Positions 1 through 5,057 of a DNA stretch of 5,057 bases are shown here, piece by piece (position 1 is the first letter of the stretch; the number at the start of each line of letters is the position of its first letter). The translations under genes were made by a program, and so were the position numbers. The notes beneath the pieces were generated by a model. It was not told the origin of the DNA, ran no database searches, and saw only the letters and a program-made list of their open reading frames with translations. Origin of the DNA: Chloroflexi bacterium RBG_19FT_COMBO_55_16 (GTDB lineage: Bacteria > Chloroflexota > Anaerolineae > Anaerolineales > UBA4823). The stretch covers positions 4,973 to 10,029 of the forward strand of contig MGOK01000086.1 of the NCBI GenBank assembly GCA_001795335.1, in the 5' to 3' direction.

Positions 1-1
1 C

Positions 2-367
2 CAGCATGCCATCCACAGCGAGTGGTGCCAGTTGACCCCGGAAGCGGCTGCTGCCATCAACGGGGCGCGGCGGGCGGGTGGGCGGATCGTGGCTGTCGGC
101 ACGACCAGTGTGCGGGTTTTGGAGAGCGCTGCGCTTCCTGGCGAGGTGGTCAGACCTTTTGAAGGTCCCACCAACCTGTTTATCCTGCCGGGGTACGTTT
201 TCCGTGCTGTCGACGCGCTGATCACAAACTTCCACCTGCCACGATCGACGCTGATCATGCTGGTGAGCGCCTTCGCCGGGCGCGAAACTATCCTGGGCGC
301 CTACGATGTCGCCAAGCAGCAGGGATATCGTTTTTATTCCTTTGGAGATGCAATGATGATCATTTAA
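2..367 (+). CDS. queA: S-adenosylmethionine:tRNA ribosyltransferase-isomerase, C-terminal part (5' end outside window)
   Basis: QueA transfers the ribosyl part of S-adenosylmethionine onto preQ1 at the wobble position of tRNAs with GUN anticodons and isomerises it to epoxyqueuosine. It is a cytoplasmic enzyme of queuosine synthesis. The reading frame is open from base 2 to the TAA at 365-367, giving 121 visible residues, roughly the last third of a family that is usually about 340-360 residues long. Conserved family blocks are plain: HAIHSEW at the very start, [17 protein letters not shown], then [11 protein letters not shown], the block [20 protein letters not shown], and the C-terminal [12 protein letters not shown]. 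The TTG at 32-34 is an internal leucine codon, not a start, because the family alignment runs through it. No frameshift is seen. The gene converges with the methyltransferase, 31 bp from stop to stop. GC content is high here (45 of 60 bases at 61-120). Identification is firm; only the missing N-terminus is unknown. Confidence 0.95.
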   Translation, partial: QHAIHSEWCQLTPEAAAAINGARRAGGRIVAVGTTSVRVLESAALPGEVVRPFEGPTNLFILPGYVFRAVDALITNFHLPRSTLIMLVSAFAGRETILGAYDVAKQQGYRFYSFGDAMMII

Positions 368-398
368 TCCGATCGTCTTGATAGCACTGTCTGTCTGG

Positions 399-1637
399 TT
401 ACTTGATCCCCATACTCCTGAATGTTTTTCGGATAAACGGTATTACCCCTTCCTCCTTCAGAACCGACCACCCTCGCCCCAATAAGGATTTTTGGAATTT
501 ATCCACGCCCTGCCTGGATTTTTGTTTTTCCAGGGCAATTCTGGCATTAATTTCCATTGAGCCGCCGGGTTCGAAACCGATTGCACCGAACTGGGGTTCG
601 ATCAATGGATAACCCCGGAGGATCGAGCGATCGAAACCCATGTGTTCCCCCCGCTTATTAAATGGCACGATAGCCTTCAGGTAGCTGGCGATCTCTGGAT
701 ATTCCGCCTGTCCTTCCCGTACTGCCCACACCAAAACATTATTCACGGTTGTTAAATCATTGAGGTTGGGGAATCTCTCTTGTACATCCTTCCTTGAATC
801 CCAGACCTTGTGAATACATCGAGGAATTAGAGTCGAGAGCGGGGTTACCTGTTTGAAACCAGAAAAATACGTCCCAGCTGCGATGTTCAAAGCTTCTTCT
901 TCCGAAAAGTAGATATCGTATTGGGTTAGATTCGCCCTGAGTATCTCCTCCAGCAGGTGAACTATAGATCTACCTTGGGGATATTCGTGAGCGTGAGAGT
1001 GTTTCAAATAAGTCCGTAACACCATATCCAACGCAAAAGAAGGCATTTGATACGTCGCCACTCCCTTGCGGAGTGAGACGAATTCCGAAAATATTTGTTC
1101 CATTCCTTGCAAGCTTGCATTGAAGTAGTGATGAGGATATCCGTGGTAGGCGAAGACAAAGTTGCATTCGTGATAAATATATCCTCCATCTTTCAGGACT
1201 TCATAGATGGATCGAGCCGCAACGAAAGGATTACGCAGGTGCTCGAATACGGCCAGCGAGAAGATATAGTCGATGCTCTCTGGAAGAAAGGGGAGGAAAT
1301 GTGCATCTGCTACGATGTCCACATATGGGCTGAGCATTACATCCATGCGAACAATACAGGGATCATCCAATGCCATATTCCCGGATCCGATGTCCAGCAC
1401 AACCTGGTTGTCCAACAACGACTGCAAGATAACCCGATGCACCCAAGGATCATAGGACTGGCGAATAAGTAGCTCGGATTCATGTTGGACTTCTGGAATG
1501 CTCCCATCGGGGAACATGACCGGAACTCCATTAATGATCGGATATGTTTGTCCACATTGCCCACACTGCAAATGGTCCTTATGCTGGGTGACATGGACTC
1601 GACAGTTTGGACAAGCCAGGATATCGTATAAATTCAT
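399..1637 (-). CDS. Zinc-ribbon (Trm112-like) SAM-dependent class I methyltransferase, substrate unknown
   Basis: The 412-residue product probably transfers a methyl group from S-adenosylmethionine; the substrate cannot be told. Residues 1-45 form a Trm112/UPF0434-like zinc ribbon with two cysteine pairs, CPNC (9-12) and CGQC (25-28), followed by the typical YPIINGVPVMFPDG. A Rossmann-type methyltransferase core follows: motif I VVLDIGSGN (79-87), an acidic strand-2 residue in RMDV (Asp99), VADAHFLPF (109-117), and the motif IV region IDYIFSLAVFEHLRNP (122-137), then EVLKDGGYIYHECN. Residues from about 200 to 412 match nothing I can name; the last 30 are basic and amphipathic-looking. No signal peptide or membrane segment is evident. 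The ATG at 1635-1637 is chosen because the next Met (residue 41) would remove the zinc ribbon. The ribosome site is weak (GAG six bases upstream), compatible with translational coupling to the diguanylate cyclase gene ending 17 bp upstream. Sampled stretches are about 43-45% GC, well below queA. Proteins of this style often occur in surface-polysaccharide clusters, but nothing here proves that role. Confidence 0.85.
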   Translation of the reverse strand: MNLYDILACPNCRVHVTQHKDHLQCGQCGQTYPIINGVPVMFPDGSIPEVQHESELLIRQSYDPWVHRVILQSLLDNQVVLDIGSGNMALDDPCIVRMDVMLSPYVDIVADAHFLPFLPESIDYIFSLAVFEHLRNPFVAARSIYEVLKDGGYIYHECNFVFAYHGYPHHYFNASLQGMEQIFSEFVSLRKGVATYQMPSFALDMVLRTYLKHSHAHEYPQGRSIVHLLEEILRANLTQYDIYFSEEEALNIAAGTYFSGFKQVTPLSTLIPRCIHKVWDSRKDVQERFPNLNDLTTVNNVLVWAVREGQAEYPEIASYLKAIVPFNKRGEHMGFDRSILRGYPLIEPQFGAIGFEPGGSMEINARIALEKQKSRQGVDKFQKSLLGRGWSVLKEEGVIPFIRKTFRSMGIK

Positions 1638-1654
1638 TCAACACTCGAATGGAA

Positions 1655-4564
1655 TCAGCCTACAACTACCGTGTTGCGCCCGCTTTGCTTGGCGGCGTAC
1701 ATGGCTGTGTCGGCGTGGTCGAGTAGCACCGCCAGGTCGGGGATTTGCTCTGTGTAGGAAGCCACCCCAAGGCTGATGGTAATATCGATAGCGCCGCGCT
1801 CGGTCAGCACCGGCGTCATGGCGACTTTTTCGCGCAGCCGTTCGGCGAGGTTGTAGGCCCCCTTTGCATCGGTTTCGGGCAGCAGCAGGGCAAACTCTTC
1901 CCCGCCATACCGCCCCAGGATATCTGTATCCCGGATGGTGGCGCGGCAGCAGTCAGCCAGGGCGCGCAGCACCTGGTCGCCGATGGCGTGGCTATAGGTG
2001 TCGTTGGTCTGTTTGAAGTGGTCAATGTCCAGCAGGACGGCTGCCAACGGATGCTCGAAGCGGCGCACCCGTTCCACTTCACGGTCGCCTAATTGAAAGA
2101 GCCCGCGCCGGTTGTACAGGCCGGTGAGAGGGTCGGTGACCGCCTGGTATTGTGACTCCTCAAACAGGCGGGCATTTTCGATGGCGATGGCAGCCTGGTT
2201 GGCCAGTGTCTGGCATAACCTGATTTCCTCCTCGTTCCAGGCGCGCTCACTGCGGTTATCCCAGATCTCTGCATACCCACGAACCTGCCCGGCCACCATC
2301 ATCGGAAGGGCCAGGGCGCTCATCACGTTGCGGCCCATTAATTCCTCGCGTGTTGCGAGGTCGGCATTCGGGTCGTTCACCAATGAGACCCATGGTTGGC
2401 CATTGCGGAGAGCCTGGAATAGATTCGGGGTGGTTTTCAGATAATAGGTCGTGCCGAGGTCGGAAATCTGCTCTAATTCATTAGCCTCTGGGCCGAAATA
2501 ATCAGACAAAACGATGGCTAAGCCGCTTTCCTGGTCGTAAGAGAGGATATAGGCACTTGTCGCATTGACTGCTTTTCCCAACTGCTGGGCAGCGATATTG
2601 AGCGCTGATTGAAGATCGATAGTTTTCGTGATATCGATGCTGCTTTGGAAGAGCAACGCTAATTCGGCGGCGCGTTTTTTCTCGCTTGCGTAGAGACGCG
2701 CATTGTCTATGGCGATCGCAGATTGTTGTGCAAACAAAATCATCATTCGCTCGTCGGAAGGCGTAAAGCGGCGCGTCTGGTCGGCATCGACTACGCCGAT
2801 CACCCCCACCAACCGGTTACTGATCACCATCGGTGCAGCCAGGACAGCATGCCACGGCCCGGCTTCGTATTGCGGCGAGCGTCTTGACCATTGCATGTAA
2901 TCGTCAATGATTAATGGTTGGCGTGTTTGAGCGACGTGGCCCATGGCGCCCTCGCCTAAAGACATGCGCGTGCCGGTATAATCCTTACCCAGGTTGTGGC
3001 TGACGACGATCACGATCTCTTGCTTCGCCTCGTCATAAAGGCCTAGATCACCTCCCGTGGCATTAAGCAATTCGACCGCTCGCACTAAAACTGCTTGAAG
3101 AAGTCTGGTCTGTTCCAGTTCTGCCGAGATATCTGCGACCGTGGCGCGCAGGGCGTCTAATTCCTTGACCCGCTGCTTTTCCATGCTATACAGGCGTGCA
3201 TTTTCCAGGGCAATCGCCACTTGATCGGCGAAAGCCGAGACCAGCCGGGCGTGGTCGGCGGTGTAGGTATTGGGTTGGGCGCTGTCGATGGCGAGCATAC
3301 CGATCACGGTGTCGTGCAAGATCAGGGGAACGCCCAGCCAGGAGCGAATGTGGTTGTGCGGCCCAGTGCGGAAAGGGGAAAAAGCGCCAGGGGCGTCGCC
3401 CAGGATGTGTGGCCGGCAAGTCTGGATGACTACGGTATTGGGGTTATCCCCCGGCACAGGGAAATGTAGCCCGACGACAGCTTTCGGATCGGGCCAGCCG
3501 CGCCCCCCGACGATTTCCAGATAGCCGTTGCGCAACAATTGCACCGAGGCGCTGTCGTAAGGCACCACCCGTTCCAGTTCCACCAAGATGCGTTCGATGG
3601 CTTCGTCCTGGTCCAGCGTGGCTGCGACTACCGAACCTGCCTGGCGTAAAGTCTCCGCCTGGTGGGCCTGTAGCTGCGCCTTTTCATAGAGCTTAGCGTT
3701 CTCAACAGCGATCGTCGCCTGGTCGGCAAATAATGTCAAACGATCCAGGTCGTCTTGCGTGAAGCTGCGCCCTTCTTCGGTCTGGATCACGTGGATCACG
3801 CCGGTCACGCTTCCTTGCCAGAGCATGGGCGCACTGGCCACTGCCGTGAAGGGTTGATCTTCCTCGTAGGCAGCTGCCCGGCCAGTCCAGGTGCGGTAAT
3901 CCTCAATGATCAGCGGTTTTCCGGTTTGGGCCACGTGTCCGGCGGCTCCCTCCCCGTATTTGAGAACCGTCCCTGCATAATCACGCTGCGTGTTATAGCT
4001 AAACATGCAACGCACTTCTTCGCGATCTGGATCGCACAGGTATAGCCCTCCGCTGGAAGCGTTGAGTAGCCGCGCGGCGCGCTCGACGATCGTCTGCAGC
4101 AAGTCAGGCAGCTTATGGGGGGAGGTGATATCCAGGACGGTTTGGTGAAGTGCGCTGAGCTCTTCGACTTTCCTCCGCAGGCTCTCTTCCGCCTGGCGGC
4201 CCTCTGTGATGTCAATCCCAATCCCGATCACATACGCCACACAACCCTGTTCATCGAGCAGGGCGGAGTTGGCCCACGCGATCAACCGGCGGCTGCCGGC
4301 CCTGGTGAGCCAATAATTTTCGTGGCGGTTCGGAAATCGGCCAGATTGTAAGGCCTCGAAAACAGCCCTGACAGGTTCGATTTCATCAGGAAGCAAAAGG
4401 AAATCCCAAACGAATTTTCCTTCCACTTCACCAGCGGTAAACCCGGTTGTTTGCTCACAAGCCTGGTTGAAATGGCGGATTCTCCCCTGTGAGTCGAGGA
4501 CGACTACCAGGAAACTGTCCGTATTCAGGATCGCCGAAATGAATTGCTGCCCCTCAATTTGCAT
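1655..4564 (-). CDS. Diguanylate cyclase with PAS and four GAF sensor domains
   Basis: This protein makes the second messenger c-di-GMP from two GTP in response to signals sensed by its N-terminal domains. Numbered from the ATG at 4562-4564 (969 residues), it holds PAS/PAC (about 1-120), a short linker coiled coil (121-145), GAF1 (about 151-290), GAF2 (319-456), GAF3 (487-623), GAF4 (651-798) and GGDEF (805-967). The GGDEF domain looks active: DPLTGLYNRRGLF (811-823), metal-site DIDHF (846-850), A-site GGEEF (887-891), and an RxxD inhibitory I-site RDTD (878-881) exactly five residues before it. Each GAF ends in a linking helix of the type FADQATIAVENAKLY. No signal peptide or membrane segment is seen, so it is cytosolic; there is no EAL or HD-GYP domain. 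A TTG at 4687 would extend the frame by 41 residues, but that extension has no domain, overlaps the divergent gene and would start upstream of the likely promoter. GAGG nine bases before the chosen ATG supports it. The ligands of the PAS and GAF domains cannot be read from sequence. Confidence 0.93.
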   Translation of the reverse strand: MQIEGQQFISAILNTDSFLVVVLDSQGRIRHFNQACEQTTGFTAGEVEGKFVWDFLLLPDEIEPVRAVFEALQSGRFPNRHENYWLTRAGSRRLIAWANSALLDEQGCVAYVIGIGIDITEGRQAEESLRRKVEELSALHQTVLDITSPHKLPDLLQTIVERAARLLNASSGGLYLCDPDREEVRCMFSYNTQRDYAGTVLKYGEGAAGHVAQTGKPLIIEDYRTWTGRAAAYEEDQPFTAVASAPMLWQGSVTGVIHVIQTEEGRSFTQDDLDRLTLFADQATIAVENAKLYEKAQLQAHQAETLRQAGSVVAATLDQDEAIERILVELERVVPYDSASVQLLRNGYLEIVGGRGWPDPKAVVGLHFPVPGDNPNTVVIQTCRPHILGDAPGAFSPFRTGPHNHIRSWLGVPLILHDTVIGMLAIDSAQPNTYTADHARLVSAFADQVAIALENARLYSMEKQRVKELDALRATVADISAELEQTRLLQAVLVRAVELLNATGGDLGLYDEAKQEIVIVVSHNLGKDYTGTRMSLGEGAMGHVAQTRQPLIIDDYMQWSRRSPQYEAGPWHAVLAAPMVISNRLVGVIGVVDADQTRRFTPSDERMMILFAQQSAIAIDNARLYASEKKRAAELALLFQSSIDITKTIDLQSALNIAAQQLGKAVNATSAYILSYDQESGLAIVLSDYFGPEANELEQISDLGTTYYLKTTPNLFQALRNGQPWVSLVNDPNADLATREELMGRNVMSALALPMMVAGQVRGYAEIWDNRSERAWNEEEIRLCQTLANQAAIAIENARLFEESQYQAVTDPLTGLYNRRGLFQLGDREVERVRRFEHPLAAVLLDIDHFKQTNDTYSHAIGDQVLRALADCCRATIRDTDILGRYGGEEFALLLPETDAKGAYNLAERLREKVAMTPVLTERGAIDITISLGVASYTEQIPDLAVLLDHADTAMYAAKQSGRNTVVVG

Positions 4565-4573
4565 CTTTGTCGG

Positions 4574-4577
4574 CCTC
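4574..4577 (-). promoter_or_regulatory. Shine-Dalgarno site deciding the diguanylate cyclase start
   Basis: On the minus strand the bases read TTGAGG, then nine bases, then ATG (4562-4564). GAGG at this spacing is a normal ribosome binding site. The alternative TTG start at 4685-4687 is preceded by CTGCCACGATTTCGG, which has no comparable site. This favours a 969-residue product over a 1010-residue one. Confidence 0.65.
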
Positions 4578-4591
4578 AATATTAAGCGTGA

Positions 4592-4599
4592 ATTATAAT
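4592..4599. promoter_or_regulatory. Palindromic ATTATAAT: candidate shared -10 element of divergent promoters
   Basis: The octamer ATTATAAT is its own reverse complement, so a consensus TATAAT is read on both strands: 4594-4599 for plus, 4592-4597 for minus. On the minus strand transcription would begin near 4585, leaving a leader of about 20 bases that contains the GAGG ribosome site of the diguanylate cyclase. On the plus strand it would begin near 4606, leaving a leader of about 70 bases before the glycosylase ATG. Neither strand shows a good -35 at 17 bp (ATCCAT on minus, CGGCCT on plus) and no extended -10 TG is present. The call rests on the -10 element and its position in the 111 bp AT-rich divergent gap; sigma specificity is assumed to be the housekeeping type. 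Confidence 0.5.
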
Positions 4600-4675
4600 C
4601 TAAGCATTCTGCTAATGGATCGATTTTTACGGCAGCGTTGCTATCTCTTTTGCAATGTGAAGAACTGATAAGCTT

Positions 4676-5057
4676 ATGTCTGTTCAACCGAAATCGTGGC
4701 AGAAACTAGATGAAACCATCATCTCATGCCGCCAATGCCCGCGCCTGGTGGCCTGGCGAGAGGAAGTAGCCAGAGCTCGCCGGCGAGCATATCGGAATCA
4801 TGAGTACTGGGGGAAACCCGTGCCAGGCTTTGGCGATCAACAGGCGCGCCTGCTGGTGGTCGGCCTGGCGCCAGGCGCGCATGGCGCCAACCGCACCGGG
4901 CGGATGTTTACCGGCGACGGCTCCGGAGAATTTCTATACCGGGCGCTTTTCCAGGCTGGTTTCGCCAGCCAGCCAAAGGCGACCGCTCTTGGGGATGGAT
5001 TGGCGTTGCAGGACACATTCATCTCCGCCATTTGCCGCTGCGTTCCGCCAGCCAACA
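4676..5057 (+). CDS. Family 5 (UdgB-type) uracil-DNA glycosylase, N-terminal part (3' end outside window)
   Basis: The enzyme removes uracil (and in characterised family members other deaminated bases) from DNA, the first step of base excision repair. 127 complete codons are visible from the ATG at 4676-4678. Evidence: an iron-sulfur cysteine pair CRQCPRL (Cys18, Cys21), the family block [12 protein letters not shown] (43-54), strand LLVVGLAP, and motif A with its extension [19 protein letters not shown] (63-81). The HGANRTGR part separates family 5 from family 4, which has GEAPG followed by an acidic stretch. [13 protein letters not shown] (115-127) carries the probable third cluster cysteine (Cys122, or Cys120); the fourth cysteine and the second active-site motif lie beyond the window. 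The start is well bounded: an in-frame TGA sits at 4658-4660 and no other start codon lies between. The ribosome site is weak. GC is very high (48 of 60 bases at 4861-4920). The gene is divergent from the diguanylate cyclase across 111 bp. Confidence 0.92.
   Translation, partial: MSVQPKSWQKLDETIISCRQCPRLVAWREEVARARRRAYRNHEYWGKPVPGFGDQQARLLVVGLAPGAHGANRTGRMFTGDGSGEFLYRALFQAGFASQPKATALGDGLALQDTFISAICRCVPPAN

Noticed and set aside
356..363. Palindrome ATGATCAT at the end of queA
   Set aside because: It is only eight bases without a loop, lies inside codons of the conserved QueA C-terminus, and is explained by the coding sequence.
368..398. Terminator between the convergent queA and methyltransferase genes
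   Set aside because: No stable inverted repeat followed by a T-run is visible on either strand in this 31 bp gap or just beyond it.
1095..1472. 125-codon plus-strand frame opposite the methyltransferase
   Set aside because: It lies wholly antisense to a gene with clear zinc-ribbon and methyltransferase motifs, and its own translation shows no recognisable motif.
3416..3418. Cys383 of GAF2 as a possible bilin-binding cysteine of a photoreceptor GAF
   Set aside because: The surrounding VIQTCRPHILGD matches the ordinary strand after the GAF helix and lacks the Cys-His context typical of chromophore-binding GAF domains.
3755..4045. 96-codon plus-strand frame opposite GAF1
   Set aside because: It is a shadow frame of a GC-rich coding region; the minus-strand protein here has strong GAF motifs.
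4639..4675. A separate plus-strand promoter close to the glycosylase start (TTGCTA or TTGCAA as -35)
   Set aside because: No acceptable -10 lies 16-18 bp downstream of either hexamer, so I could not support it.
4565..4687. N-terminal extension of the diguanylate cyclase from the TTG at 4687
   Set aside because: It has no recognisable domain, a TTG start without a ribosome site, an overlap with the divergent glycosylase start, and it would require transcription from upstream of the TATAAT element.

Overview
The window comes from a moderately GC-rich bacterium. The combination of a soluble PAS/multi-GAF/GGDEF sensor, a family 5 uracil-DNA glycosylase and queA would fit a Chloroflexota-type (for example Anaerolineae-like) genome. 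That is an impression from protein style, not a demonstrated placement. No mobile element, CRISPR array, tRNA or rRNA is visible.

Layout, left to right. (1) Bases 2-367, plus strand: the 3' end of queA, a tRNA queuosine biosynthesis enzyme whose beginning lies outside the window. (2) Bases 399-1637, minus strand: a 412-residue protein with an N-terminal four-cysteine zinc ribbon, a class I SAM-dependent methyltransferase core and a long C-terminal part I do not recognise. It converges on queA with only 31 bp between the two stop codons. (3) Bases 1655-4564, minus strand: a 969-residue cytoplasmic diguanylate cyclase built as PAS - GAF - GAF - GAF - GAF - GGDEF, with intact catalytic (GGEEF) and product-inhibition (RxxD) motifs. 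It lies 17 bp upstream of the methyltransferase on the same strand, so the two probably form a two-gene operon. (4) Bases 4565-4675: a short AT-rich divergent intergenic region. It contains the self-complementary octamer ATTATAAT, which reads as a perfect TATAAT -10 element on both strands. (5) Bases 4676-5057, plus strand: the 5' part of a family 5 (UdgB-type) uracil-DNA glycosylase, cut by the window end.

How the genes work together: queA and the glycosylase are housekeeping functions (tRNA modification, uracil repair) with no evident link to the middle pair. The middle pair would couple a multi-input c-di-GMP-producing sensor to a methyltransferase of unknown substrate. That functional link is inferred only from tight same-strand spacing. 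I see no strong evidence for an undescribed system. The most useful points are the corrected start of the diguanylate cyclase, the symmetric -10 element, the repeated GAF architecture, and the lower-GC methyltransferase with its uncharacterised C-terminal half.
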